Shown here piece after piece: positions 15,743 to 24,584 of a stretch of DNA of 64,000 nucleotides; within the stretch, counting starts at the first letter, position 1; the number at the start of each line of letters is the position of its first letter. Below the pieces are notes generated by a model, which was not told where the DNA came from, made no database searches, and worked only from the letters and a program-made list of their open reading frames with translations. The DNA lies in NCBI GenBank assembly GCA_045539315.1, contig JAZQFC010000010.1, positions 1-64,000 of the forward strand, given 5' to 3'. The position numbers were made by a program, and so were the translations under genes. Source of the stretch: RUG11462 sp045539315 (lineage in GTDB: Bacteria; Bacillota; Clostridia; Oscillospirales; Acutalibacteraceae).

Positions 15743-17866
15743 TTATACATATTCACTTTTTTCTTTACTTACAAGTGTAAAATATTCGTCAATATGCTCT
15801 TGGTCGATAAAGAAATGAACAGTGTCATATCCGTATCCATTTTCAATAAGGGTATCGATATTGAACAGTGAAAATTCTGTTTCTTCACTAGTGGCTTCTT
15901 CATCAACTTTTCTGCAGAAATCATAATCTATACTAAATAAAATTTTATCTTCTTTGTAAACCTTACCTTCGGTTTTAATATATTCAAAGAGTTCTTTTGT
16001 TTTGTTCTCTTTGAACTCATAATCACAATAAAATCCATCTATGTCAAATTTACAATAAACATATCTTTCGTTATAATAATCTTTATCCATTTCAACATAA
16101 GGGTGTGTTAATGAATATTCAAGTTCACTTAAAGTCTGGTCAGTAACGTCATAAGTCGTTGCACAATCATATGCATATCTGGTTTCATTCATAAGACTTT
16201 CAATGTATGGAACTACATATTCATTTCCATTTTCATCATAACAATAAATGCCACATATGTTTAAATAATTATCAACAGCCCTCATAAGTTTATTGAATAT
16301 TTCACTGTCGCTATAACTTTTTATTTCGTTTGCTGCGGCTTCATAAATTTTTGCAACCATAGGGTTGTTATCAGAAAAATCAGCATAAGGAATATTTGCT
16401 GAAACAATTGTTTCAGGAACAGTTGTAAGTTTGTTCATATAATCATTGTTAATGTCAATATATTCAACAAGTTGCTTGTATTCTTTTTTGGTAACAGAAA
16501 TAACTCTGTATTTTGTTGTTTTTCCCTCGTTAAAACCAACTGATAAATAACGATATTTGTCATCGGCTTTTGGTTTTGAAGTGTTATATTTTTCGCAAAT
16601 TAATTCAATTGCGTCCTTGTTGGTTATATAAGCATTATCAAAGAATTCTTCGGTGTCATAGTTGTTCATTGATGTCTCAAAGAAGTCTGTTTTAGGTCTA
16701 ACATTTATTTTTTCAATAGTTTTAGCGGTTGGTGTATAGTTTATAACAACTTCTCTTGAAACGTATAAACCGCCCACGAGCAAAACGTTAATAAGAACAA
16801 CCCAGCCGAATTGCAAAACAATTTTGCCAAAATTCTTATATTTGCCTTGTGAGAAAAGTTCGATAAGGAAATAAGAAACAATAGCGAAAAAATAGAGAAT
16901 AAGAATAGGAATAATCAATGTTAAATTAGTATCTGTATCATAATTTTGAGTTAACATTAAATATTCAATAATAATTGCAGGCAAACAGAAAATCAAACAA
17001 AAAGCAATTCTCATAGGGGCTTTAATCTGCTTTGCAGTACCAGCCACGTGAGCGTTTTCTGAATTTCTGTTTTTGAAAAATCTAACTGCTATCATATAAT
17101 AAATAGTCGCTAAAATTACAGAATAAATAACTGATTTATATTCCATATAATTATCAAAAACAGCGCCTGTTAAAACGTTATAAGAGTTGCCAAGTGGCAT
17201 ATCAAATCTTGTAGGGTCAATAACAGGAATGCTTAATTTAATTGTGTATAAAAGCGCAGTCATAAAAATTCTAGGATAGAAAACTATCATTAAAGAAGCA
17301 ACAAGTGAAGCAAAAAATCTTCCTGAAACTGCACAGCCAATGGTTATAGCGCTTTGCATAAGCAAACAACCTGCTATAGTGTTAAGAAAGTTTGGAATAA
17401 TGCTTGAAAAATCAAGAACTCCCAAAATAAAACCATTTGCAACAATTGAGAATAAGCCACAAACCGCTACAATTGAAATGCTTACTGTAAGCGCGGCTAA
17501 AGAAAATGTGCAAAATAAAGTTTCACGCTTTACACTTAAAGAGTGGTAAAAATCGCTCGAATTTCTTTTGAATAAAAACTTAAACAAAAGGAATGTAAAA
17601 ATAGGTGTGAAAAAATAAATTGCATTAGTGCCGGCGCTTGTTGAAATAAATGTAACGCCATCAGTACTGCCGTATGGTGTTGAAACAGAAAAAAGTTCCG
17701 ATAAAAAGTCTGCATCATTTAAAAATGCAATGTATTTTATAATACAAGTAGAAATAAAAGATAAAATGTTGCCAATAATTGAAATCAAAAAGCAGATAAG
17801 ACCTGCGGTTTTTAATTGATTAAGACCTTCAATATAAAGGTTTCTATCAAACAATTTAGTTTTCAT
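15743..17866 (-). CDS. Large ABC transporter permease with extracytoplasmic domain
   Basis: 707 residues. Residues 1-320 hold about eight hydrophobic helices (GLICFLISIIGNILSF, YFFTPIFTFLLFKFLF and others), another lies near 340, and a long polar, mostly acidic domain follows to the end. This matches permeases that pair with GntR(YtrA)-linked ABC ATPases in clostridia. There is one base between the ATPase stop and this start region, so they form one operon. The transported substrate is unknown; the related Bacillus ytr operon responds to cell-wall antibiotics. The C-terminal domain is not one I can name from sequence. Confidence 0.75.
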   Translation of the reverse strand: MKTKLFDRNLYIEGLNQLKTAGLICFLISIIGNILSFISTCIIKYIAFLNDADFLSELFSVSTPYGSTDGVTFISTSAGTNAIYFFTPIFTFLLFKFLFKRNSSDFYHSLSVKRETLFCTFSLAALTVSISIVAVCGLFSIVANGFILGVLDFSSIIPNFLNTIAGCLLMQSAITIGCAVSGRFFASLVASLMIVFYPRIFMTALLYTIKLSIPVIDPTRFDMPLGNSYNVLTGAVFDNYMEYKSVIYSVILATIYYMIAVRFFKNRNSENAHVAGTAKQIKAPMRIAFCLIFCLPAIIIEYLMLTQNYDTDTNLTLIIPILILYFFAIVSYFLIELFSQGKYKNFGKIVLQFGWVVLINVLLVGGLYVSREVVINYTPTAKTIEKINVRPKTDFFETSMNNYDTEEFFDNAYITNKDAIELICEKYNTSKPKADDKYRYLSVGFNEGKTTKYRVISVTKKEYKQLVEYIDINNDYMNKLTTVPETIVSANIPYADFSDNNPMVAKIYEAAANEIKSYSDSEIFNKLMRAVDNYLNICGIYCYDENGNEYVVPYIESLMNETRYAYDCATTYDVTDQTLSELEYSLTHPYVEMDKDYYNERYVYCKFDIDGFYCDYEFKENKTKELFEYIKTEGKVYKEDKILFSIDYDFCRKVDEEATSEETEFSLFNIDTLIENGYGYDTVHFFIDQEHIDEYFTLVSKEKSEYV

Positions 17867-17867
17867 T

Positions 17868-18812
17868 TTATTTAACCTCCTTTATTTCTTGTGGAATTTC
17901 CACTTCTGTCATACCCTCTAAAATTTCAGAAAAATCATAACCAAATTCCTTCATTTTTTCAGTAAACACTTCTTCTAATGTAAGTGGTAAAATATCAAAA
18001 AGAACAGGCTTTTTACTCTCAATAAACGCCTTGGTTTCATCTAATTCGCCTTTAATAATAATGTTAGAAACAGTGCCTTGCTTATTAAATTTAGAAATAT
18101 TAAGTCCATCAAAAAGTGACTTGTCATAATCATAGTCAAAAGCAACCTGAACTTTATAAACAGATGTTTTAAGTTCGTTTATGTTGTTTTCAAGCAAAAC
18201 TTTGCCGTTATGTAATAAAACTAATGAGTCACAAATGTCCTCTAATTCTCGAAGTGAGTGAGAAGCAAGAACAGTTGTCATATTTCTTGTTGCTACGTCA
18301 TCGTAAATTAAACTTTTTACAAATGAACGCATAACAGGGTCAAGTCCATCAAAAGTTTCATCAAAGAAAATGTATCTTGGTTTAGCAGAGAGCGCTAAAA
18401 TAATAGCCGCTTGACGTTTCATACCTTTTGAAAATGAGTTGATAGAACGGTTAAGAGGGAGTTTGAAATAATCCATCAACATATTAAAGCGCTCATCATC
18501 AAAGTTTTGATATGCGCGTCTATATAGTTCAGCCATTCTTTTGATATTTGCGCTTGGTAAAAAGTATAAATCATCAGGCACAAAAACAATATCTTTTTTA
18601 ACGAGCGGATTTTCAAAAACATCCATATCATCAATTAAAAGTTTACCGCTTTCTGCTTTGTAAACACCGCAAAGTGTTCTGATAATAGTAGATTTACCTG
18701 CGCCGTTAGAACCAACCATTCCGTAAATACAACCGTCAGGAATAGTACAACTAACATTATCAAGCGCAGTGAAATTTTCAAACTTTTTAGTTAAATTTTC
18801 AATTCTAATCAT
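17868..18812 (-). CDS. ABC transporter ATP-binding protein
   Basis: 314 residues from the ATG at 18812, which follows GGAGGT; the longer frame to 18845 overlaps the regulator gene without an RBS. Walker A is GSNGAGKST, the signature is FSKGM in place of LSGGQ, Walker B is YIFFDETFDGLD, and the switch His is in LASHSL. A C-terminal domain of about 90 residues follows, as in ABC-2-type exporters. It overlaps the GntR gene by 8 bases and powers the permease encoded next. The SKGM signature variant is usual for this ABC subfamily. Confidence 0.9.
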   Translation of the reverse strand: MIRIENLTKKFENFTALDNVSCTIPDGCIYGMVGSNGAGKSTIIRTLCGVYKAESGKLLIDDMDVFENPLVKKDIVFVPDDLYFLPSANIKRMAELYRRAYQNFDDERFNMLMDYFKLPLNRSINSFSKGMKRQAAIILALSAKPRYIFFDETFDGLDPVMRSFVKSLIYDDVATRNMTTVLASHSLRELEDICDSLVLLHNGKVLLENNINELKTSVYKVQVAFDYDYDKSLFDGLNISKFNKQGTVSNIIIKGELDETKAFIESKKPVLFDILPLTLEEVFTEKMKEFGYDFSEILEGMTEVEIPQEIKEVK

Positions 18813-19188
18813 TATCTTTACCTCCATTAGAATAAATGCTATCAATAACCGATTTTAATTTCTCGCTATCAATACCTGAAATTTTCATTTTTTCAACCGA
18901 TTTAACAAAATCATCTAAATCGTTTTCCGCCTGCTTTAAAATGGCAGAGTCAGCGGTTTGAGAAACAAAACAACCCTTTCCACCAACGGAATAAAGCACC
19001 CCTAAATTCACCAAATCTGTATATGCGCGCTGAATCGTGTTTGGGTTAACGCTTAACTTAACAGACAAAAATCTAACCGATGGCATTTTATCATTCTCTT
19101 TAAGTGAACCGGAAGAAATCAAAAACATGGTTTGCTCTTTTATCTGCTCATAAATCGGTTTTCGCGAACTATGGTCGATTTGAAACAT
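18805..19188 (-). CDS. GntR family regulator, YtrA type
   Basis: 127 residues: a winged HTH of about 70 residues (PIYEQIKEQTMFLISSGSLK, MPSVRFLSVKLSVNPNTIQRAY, then LGVLYSVGGKGCFV as the wing) and a short helical tail. The YtrA subgroup lacks a large ligand domain and normally regulates the ABC operon it heads, as here. A palindrome, TAACTGTAT-N11-ATACAGTTA, sits on the transcription start of its promoter and is the likely autoregulatory operator. Confidence 0.9.
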   Translation of the reverse strand: MFQIDHSSRKPIYEQIKEQTMFLISSGSLKENDKMPSVRFLSVKLSVNPNTIQRAYTDLVNLGVLYSVGGKGCFVSQTADSAILKQAENDLDDFVKSVEKMKISGIDSEKLKSVIDSIYSNGGKDND

Positions 19189-19209
19189 TTTGCTACCTCC
19201 TTTGTGTAT

Positions 19210-19238
19210 TAACTGTATTAATTCAATTCATACAGTTA
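19210..19238. promoter_or_regulatory. Operator of the GntR/YtrA operon
   Basis: Perfect nine-base inverted repeats TAACTGTAT and ATACAGTTA separated by 11 bases, directly downstream of the -10 hexamer and 22 bases ahead of the regulator start codon. Confidence 0.7.
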
Positions 19239-19266
19239 TGATAGCACAGGAAATTTTATTTGTCAA
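19238..19266 (-). promoter_or_regulatory. Promoter of the GntR-ABC operon
   Basis: On the minus strand TTGACA (19261-19266), 17-bp spacer, TATCAT (19238-19243). Confidence 0.7.
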
Positions 19267-19311
19267 TAGTTTTTTCAAAAAAATTAAAATGCAAAAATAT
19301 TAAGAAAATGC

Positions 19312-19340
19312 TTGATTTTTTGGCGCCTTTGTGGTAATAT
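19312..19340 (+). promoter_or_regulatory. Promoter of the rimP-nusA-infB operon
   Basis: TTGATT, 17-bp spacer, TAATAT. It lies about 90 bases ahead of rimP and drives a leader with a hairpin. Confidence 0.65.
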
Positions 19341-19369
19341 ACATATAGAAAGTATATTTGTAGTAAAGG

Positions 19370-19400
19370 AAGAGTGACCTGTCGGGTCGCTCTTTCGGTT
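19370..19400 (+). promoter_or_regulatory. rimP leader hairpin
   Basis: Ten-pair stem AAGAGTGACC / GGTCGCTCTT with one G-U pair and loop TGTCG, followed by a short, imperfect T-rich stretch. Hairpins of this sort commonly precede rimP-nusA in clostridia and may act as an attenuator; strength as a terminator is uncertain. Confidence 0.5.
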
Positions 19401-19432
19401 TTATTACAAGAGTTTTAAAAGGAGTGAATTAT

Positions 19433-19903
19433 TTGGCAGGGGGTAAAAAAAGCACTGTCCAAAAGGTTTTAGAGATAATTTCCCCAATAGCGCAAGAGCA
19501 AAATCTTGATATTTGGGATGTTAAGTATCTAAAAGAGGGTGCATCTTATTTTTTAAGAATTTTTATTGACAAACCTGAAGGCATAACAATTGATGACTGC
19601 GAAACTTTTTCGAGAGCAATTGATGAGCCTTTAGATGAGGCAGACCCAATAAGTGAGGCATATTTTTTAGAAGTTTCTTCACCTGGTCTTCAAAGAGAAT
19701 TAGTAAAGCCGGAGCATTTTGAAGCGTTTATCGGCGAAGAGGTTATTGTTAAACTCTATAAAGCAATTGATAATCAAAAAGAGTTTATCGGTACATTAGT
19801 AGGATTTGAAAATGGCGAGTTAACCATAGAATATAATGGTCAGCCATTTAAAATAGAAAAACAAAACATTGCAAAAGTTAATCTTAACGATTTAGATTTT
19901 TAA
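19433..19903 (+). CDS. rimP: Ribosome maturation factor RimP
   Basis: 156 residues from the TTG at 19433; AAAGGAG lies 8 bases upstream and overlaps the alternative GTG at 19424, which is therefore unlikely. RimP helps assemble the 30S subunit. Visible family signs are LDIWDVKYLKEGASYFLRIFIDKPEGITIDDCE (N-terminal domain, as two adjoining strands) and YFLEVSSPGLQREL, the strongest RimP motif. The C-terminal SH3-like domain follows (GTLVGFENGELTIEY). First gene of the translation operon. Confidence 0.95.
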   Translation: MAGGKKSTVQKVLEIISPIAQEQNLDIWDVKYLKEGASYFLRIFIDKPEGITIDDCETFSRAIDEPLDEADPISEAYFLEVSSPGLQRELVKPEHFEAFIGEEVIVKLYKAIDNQKEFIGTLVGFENGELTIEYNGQPFKIEKQNIAKVNLNDLDF

Positions 19904-19919
19904 TTAAAAGGTGGTTTTT

Positions 19920-20978
19920 ATGAAAAACAAAGAATTTTTTGAAGCATTGAAATTAATGGAACAAGAAAAAGGAATCCCTGCTGAATTTTTGGCAGAGAAA
20001 ATCGCAAACGCTATTGTAGTAGCAGAGCGTAGAGATTATGAAGGTCTTGATATCGTTCATTGCGATATTGATACTGAAAAAGAAAAAATTGATGTTTATG
20101 TTGTAAAAGAGGTTGTTGAAGAAATCGACCCTGAAAGAGCAGGCGAGCAAATTCTTTTAGAAGAAGCGCTTACTCATTCAAAAAGAGCGTCAGTTGGTAA
20201 TTCAATTAAAATCAAACTCAACCCTAAAAACTTCGGTAGAATTGTTGCTCAAACTGCAAAACATGTAATTCGTCAAGGTATTCGTGAAGCAGAACACGGT
20301 ATGGTTTTGCAAGAGTTCCAATCAAAACATAGTGAAATCGTTTCTGCAACAGTTACATCTATCGACCCTGTAACAGAAAATGTTACTTTGCAAATTGGCA
20401 AATCAGAAGCAATTTTGCCAAGAGGCGAACAAGTGCCAACAGAGCATCTTAAAGAAGGTCAAATCATCAAAGTTTATATTGTTGATGTTAGAGAAACAGA
20501 AAAAGGCCCTAAAATTATGATTTCAAGAACACACCCTGGCTTTGTAAAAAGACTTTTTGAAATGGAAGTTCCTGAAATCTTTGATGGTGTTGTTGAGATT
20601 AAAGCAGTATCTCGTGAGGCTGGTATGAGAACAAAAATGGCTGTTTTCTCAAAAGATGAAAATGTTGACCCTATCGGCGCTTGTATCGGTCCTAAAGGTC
20701 AAAGAGTTTCAACTATCGTTGAAGAACTCGGCGGCGAGAAAATTGACATTGTTAAATATTCAGAAGACGTTACAGCGTTTGTTTCAGAGGCTCTTTCTCC
20801 TGCAAGTGTTGTATCGGTAGAAATTGTTGATGAAGGCGCAAAATCTTGCAGAGCATCAGTGCCTGACCATCAATTATCACTCGCAATTGGTAACAAAGGT
20901 CAAAATGCTCGTCTTGCAGCAAAACTTACTGGCTGGAAGATAGACATTCGTCCTGAAAGTGGTTACTACGGCGAATAA
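19920..20978 (+). CDS. nusA: Transcription elongation/termination factor NusA
   Basis: 352 residues from the ATG at 19920 with AAGGTGG upstream, close to the length of Firmicute NusA, which lacks the acidic repeats of the E. coli protein. Domains in order: N-terminal RNA polymerase-binding domain (1-125), S1 domain (about 130-200, VSATVTSIDPVTENVTLQ), KH1 (DPIGACIGPKGQRV), KH2 (LAIGNKGQNARLAAKLTGW). It modulates pausing, termination and antitermination. Immediately downstream of rimP in the conserved order. Confidence 0.97.
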   Translation: MKNKEFFEALKLMEQEKGIPAEFLAEKIANAIVVAERRDYEGLDIVHCDIDTEKEKIDVYVVKEVVEEIDPERAGEQILLEEALTHSKRASVGNSIKIKLNPKNFGRIVAQTAKHVIRQGIREAEHGMVLQEFQSKHSEIVSATVTSIDPVTENVTLQIGKSEAILPRGEQVPTEHLKEGQIIKVYIVDVRETEKGPKIMISRTHPGFVKRLFEMEVPEIFDGVVEIKAVSREAGMRTKMAVFSKDENVDPIGACIGPKGQRVSTIVEELGGEKIDIVKYSEDVTAFVSEALSPASVVSVEIVDEGAKSCRASVPDHQLSLAIGNKGQNARLAAKLTGWKIDIRPESGYYGE

Positions 20979-21004
20979 TTAATTTAAAGAAAACGGTGAA
21001 ATTT

Positions 21005-21277
21005 ATGCAAAAACCAAAGAAAATTCCAATGCGTATGTGTGTCGGTTGTGGTGAACATAAACCTAAAAAAGAATTTGTGCGCGTGGTAAAAACAAAAGAA
21101 AATGACATTTTTCTTGATTTAACAGGAAAAGCAGCAGGCAGAGGCGCATATGTTTGTAAAAGTGTAGAATGTTTGAGCCTTTGCAAAGAGAAGAAAAAAT
21201 TAAACAGAGCATTTTCTCAAGAAATTCCTGATGAAGTTTACAACTCATTAATAGAGGAGTTAAACAATGCAGAATAA
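21005..21277 (+). CDS. rnpM: RNase P modulator RnpM (YlxR)
   Basis: 90 residues from the ATG at 21005. YlxR family: PMRMCVGCGEHKPKKEFVRVV, then the charged strand and GKAAGRGAYVCKSVECL. In Bacillus this protein binds RNase P RNA and modulates its activity. The conserved GRGAYVC loop and CVGC pair are intact. The stop overlaps the next gene by 11 bases, so the pair is translationally coupled. Confidence 0.93.
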   Translation: MQKPKKIPMRMCVGCGEHKPKKEFVRVVKTKENDIFLDLTGKAAGRGAYVCKSVECLSLCKEKKKLNRAFSQEIPDEVYNSLIEELNNAE

Positions 21278-21569
21278 ATTTTTATCACTTCTTGGTATGG
21301 CAAGAAAGGCAAACAGAGTGTCGCTCGGCTATGATAAATCATTAGAGGCAATACATTATGGTAAGGCTTGTGTGGTTTTTGTGGCAAATGATATTTCTGA
21401 AAAAACAAAGCGAGGTCTTGTGTTTGCCGGTGAAGATGAAGAGGTAGAAATTATTGATGTACCATTCAGTATTTTCGAATTTACAAATGCCATTGGCACT
21501 AAAACAGGAATTGTCAGCGTTAATGACAGAGGTTTTGCAAAGAAATTAATTTCACTTTTAAATGATTAA
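21267..21569 (+). CDS. L7Ae-family ribosomal/RNA-binding protein (YlxQ)
   Basis: 100 residues. The fold is L7Ae/L30e/S12e: LLGMARKANRVSLGYDKSLEAI at the first helix, VVFVANDISEKTKRGL in the middle, and the late FEFTNAIGTKTGIVSVND. Members bind kink-turn-like RNA. It is located between rnpM and infB as in other Firmicutes. Start ATG has GAGGAG upstream inside rnpM. Confidence 0.93.
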   Translation: MQNKFLSLLGMARKANRVSLGYDKSLEAIHYGKACVVFVANDISEKTKRGLVFAGEDEEVEIIDVPFSIFEFTNAIGTKTGIVSVNDRGFAKKLISLLND

Positions 21570-21628
21570 AATATATCGACTATTCGATTTAATAATAGAT
21601 ACCTTATTTTAAAAAAGGATGATGATTA

Positions 21629-24229
21629 ATGGTAATTAAATATAAGTTAAACGAGGTTGCAAAAGATTTTGCTCAAGATGCAAAACAATTGCTTGAAGTT
21701 TTAAAAGAAAAATTCCCTGAAAGAGCGTTTAAAAATACAACAACTCTCGAAGAAGCAGAATTAAACTATCTTTTTGATTATTTAACACAAAAACATAGTG
21801 TTAAATCTTTTGATGAGTATTTTGCTCTTGGCGAGAAAGCGCAAGAAAAACGCAGAGCGGAAAGAGACGAGAAAAAACAAGCAAGACTTAAAGAGCAAGA
21901 ACTTTTGGCTGCTCAATTAAAGGCTGCAATGGCTGCTCAAAAAGAGGGTAAAGACCCTGAAGCCGCTGCAAATGCTATTAAAGAAAAATCGGCAGAGAAA
22001 AAGAGTGTTGCTAAAAAAGAAGAAGCACCTAAAAAGACTGCTGCTAAAAAAGAAGAAGCACCTAAAAAGAGCGTTGCTAAAAAAGAAGAGAAAAGCGCAG
22101 AGCCAAAACCTGCCACAGAAAAGACAGAGAAAAAGCCTGTCGAAGAAAGCAAAGAGCCTGTTAAAAGACAGGAAAAGAAAAAAGCCCCTGCAAAACCTAG
22201 AACAGAGGGCAGAATTCGTGATAAAGGCGATAACAAAAATATTGAGATTCATACTGTTGAAAGTTATAAAATCGACACAAGAGCAACTGAATTTGATGCC
22301 GAAAAATATAACGAAAAGTATGATGAGATTTCACCTGCTCATAAGTATGGTGACAACTTCCAGAAAAAGCAGAAAATCAAACAGAAATCTAAACAATATA
22401 ATAAAGCAAAAGGTAAAAAACAAGAAACAGAGGCAGATAGACTTCGTAAACTTCAACTTGAAAAGATTAAAGCAAAACCAATTGAAGTTACTATCGGCGA
22501 AGAAATTACAGTTGGCGAACTTGCTTCTCGTATGAAAAAGACTGCCGCAGAAGTTGTTAAACAACTTATGATTCTTGGTATAATGGCAAGTGCTTCAGAA
22601 ACAATAGACTATGATACAGCCGCAATTGTTGCAACCGAAATGGGCGCAAAAGTTGAAAAAGAGGTTGTTGTAACTATTGAAGAAAGAATTATGGATATTC
22701 AAGAAGATAAAGAAGAAGACTTGAAACCTCGTGACCCTGTTGTAGTTGTAATGGGCCACGTTGACCATGGTAAAACTTCTATTCTTGACAGAATTCGTTC
22801 TGCATCTGTAACATCAACTGAAGCAGGTGGTATTACTCAACATATTGGTGCTTATCAAGTAACTGTTGAAGGTGGAAATAATATCACATTCCTTGACACC
22901 CCAGGTCACGCAGCGTTTACTGCTATGCGTCAGCGTGGTGCAAATGTAACTGATATTGCAATTTTGGTAGTAGCCGCAGACGATGGTATTATGCCGCAAA
23001 CAATTGAGGCTATTAACCATGCAAAAGCCGCAGGTGTTGAAATCATTGTTGCTATTAATAAGATGGATAAACCAGGTGCTACAACCGATAAGATTATGCA
23101 ACAACTTACCGAGCATGAACTCGTTCCTGAAGAGTGGGGCGGAAACATTATTACTGTTCCTGTTTCTGCTCATACAGGTATGAATATTGATAAACTTCTT
23201 GAAAATGTATTGCTTGTTGCAGAAATGCAAGAATTAAAAGCAAACCCAGATAGAATGGCAAAAGGTGCAGTTATCGAGGCTAAACTTGATAAAGGTAGAG
23301 GCCCTGTTGCTACTATTCTTGTTCAAAATGGTACACTTAAAGTTGGCGATATTATCGTTGCAGGTAAAACCGTTGGCCGTGTAAGAGTTATGCTTAATGA
23401 TAAAGGCGAGCGCGTGAAAGTTGCAGGTCCATCAGTTCCTGTTGAGATTACAGGTCTTGATGAAGTGCCATCTGCAGGTGATACTTTTGACTGCGTTTCA
23501 GATGAGCGTCTTGCACGTGAACTTGTTGAACAAAGAAAAACTCAATTTAAAGAAGAAGAATTTAATAAATATCAAAAAGTTACTCTTGATAATTTATTTG
23601 ACCAATTACAACAAGGCGATATGAAAGACCTTAACATTATTGTTAAAGCCGATGTTCAAGGCTCTGTAGAGGCTGTTCGTCAGTCACTCGAAAAATTATC
23701 AAATGAAGAAGTAAGAGTAAAAGTAATTCATGGTGCAGTTGGTGCGGTTTCAGAGTCAGATGTAATGCTCGCAGGCGCATCTAATGCAATTATCGTAGGC
23801 TTTAATGTTCGCCCAGACCCAGTTGCTAAAAACTTGGCTGAAAAAGACGGCGTTGATATGCGTCTTTATAGAATTATTTATGATGCTATTGAAGAAATTG
23901 AAGCCGCTATTAAAGGTATGCTTGCACCTAAATTTAGAGAAGTGCAACTTGGCCGTGCAGAAGTTCGTGAAACTTATAAAATTTCATCAGTTGGCACAAT
24001 TGCAGGTTGTTATATTCTCGAAGGTAAGGTTACAAGAAATGCTCAAATTCGTGTAGTTCGTGATGGTATTGTTTTGGCAGAAGACGAAATTGACTCATTA
24101 AGAAGATTTAAAGATGATGTTAAAGAAGTTGCTACAAACTATGAATGTGGTATCGGTCTTGAAAAATTCAATGATATCAAAGAGGGCGACATTTTTGAAG
24201 CATTTGTAATCGAAGAATATAGAGATTAA
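21629..24229 (+). CDS. infB: Translation initiation factor IF-2
   Basis: 866 residues. The first 280 residues are a low-complexity Lys/Glu/Ala-rich linker, including a tandem repeat of an 11-residue unit A-K-K-E-E-A-P-K-K-x-x. The GTPase domain starts near residue 370 with GHVDHGKTS (G1), FLDTPGHAAFTAMR (G3) and INKMDKP (G4). Domains 2 to 4 follow (VEITGLDEVPSAGD, ADVQGSVEAVRQSL, CYILEGKVTRNAQIRVV). IF-2 places initiator tRNA on the 30S subunit and promotes subunit joining. Complete. Confidence 0.98.
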   Translation: MVIKYKLNEVAKDFAQDAKQLLEVLKEKFPERAFKNTTTLEEAELNYLFDYLTQKHSVKSFDEYFALGEKAQEKRRAERDEKKQARLKEQELLAAQLKAAMAAQKEGKDPEAAANAIKEKSAEKKSVAKKEEAPKKTAAKKEEAPKKSVAKKEEKSAEPKPATEKTEKKPVEESKEPVKRQEKKKAPAKPRTEGRIRDKGDNKNIEIHTVESYKIDTRATEFDAEKYNEKYDEISPAHKYGDNFQKKQKIKQKSKQYNKAKGKKQETEADRLRKLQLEKIKAKPIEVTIGEEITVGELASRMKKTAAEVVKQLMILGIMASASETIDYDTAAIVATEMGAKVEKEVVVTIEERIMDIQEDKEEDLKPRDPVVVVMGHVDHGKTSILDRIRSASVTSTEAGGITQHIGAYQVTVEGGNNITFLDTPGHAAFTAMRQRGANVTDIAILVVAADDGIMPQTIEAINHAKAAGVEIIVAINKMDKPGATTDKIMQQLTEHELVPEEWGGNIITVPVSAHTGMNIDKLLENVLLVAEMQELKANPDRMAKGAVIEAKLDKGRGPVATILVQNGTLKVGDIIVAGKTVGRVRVMLNDKGERVKVAGPSVPVEITGLDEVPSAGDTFDCVSDERLARELVEQRKTQFKEEEFNKYQKVTLDNLFDQLQQGDMKDLNIIVKADVQGSVEAVRQSLEKLSNEEVRVKVIHGAVGAVSESDVMLAGASNAIIVGFNVRPDPVAKNLAEKDGVDMRLYRIIYDAIEEIEAAIKGMLAPKFREVQLGRAEVRETYKISSVGTIAGCYILEGKVTRNAQIRVVRDGIVLAEDEIDSLRRFKDDVKEVATNYECGIGLEKFNDIKEGDIFEAFVIEEYRD
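22010..22090 (+). repeat. 33-bp tandem repeat inside infB
   Basis: Units start at 22010, 22043 and 22076 with period 33 (third partial). The start of each unit is GCTAAAAAAGAAGA. It encodes the A-K-K-E-E-A-P-K-K linker repeats of IF-2 and keeps the frame. Confidence 0.85.
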
Positions 24230-24247
24230 TTTTAAGGAGCAAAAAGT

Positions 24248-24583
24248 ATGGGCTCACATAGATTAGGCAGAATAGAAGAAGACATCAAAAGATGTTTAGC
24301 CGAAATTGTTAGGGACTTAAAAGACCCTAGAATTTCAAAACTTTTATCTATTATCAGAGTAGAAGTTTCAGGCGATTTATCTTATGCCAAAGTATTTGTA
24401 AGCGCAATTGAAGGCTATGAAAAAACAGTAGAATCTGTTAAAGGTCTTAAAAGTGCAGAAGGTTATATAAAACGCGAGTTAAATGCAAAAATGAAATTAA
24501 GAAAAATTCCATCTCTTAATTTTGTTGCAGATAACTCAATTGAGCATGGCGCTCATATAGCAAAAATTATAGAGGATTTTTAG
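24248..24583 (+). CDS. rbfA: 30S ribosome-binding factor RbfA
   Basis: 111 residues, the usual length. RbfA signs are HRLGRIEEDIKRCLAEIVRD, LKDPRI, and DLSYAKVFVSAIEG, with LRKIPSLNFVADNSIEHG near the end. It acts in late 30S maturation. RBS AAGGAG. One base separates its stop from the next start. Confidence 0.97.
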   Translation: MGSHRLGRIEEDIKRCLAEIVRDLKDPRISKLLSIIRVEVSGDLSYAKVFVSAIEGYEKTVESVKGLKSAEGYIKRELNAKMKLRKIPSLNFVADNSIEHGAHIAKIIEDF

Positions 24584-24584
24584 A

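Noticed and set aside
20926..21186. Leftward ORF opposite rnpM
   Set aside because: Shadow of the conserved rnpM frame with no ribosome site.
21917..22252. Two long leftward ORFs opposite infB, rich in Phe/Ser/Leu
   Set aside because: They are the complement of the Lys/Glu-rich IF-2 linker repeats; no ribosome site, and the composition is explained by the coding strand.
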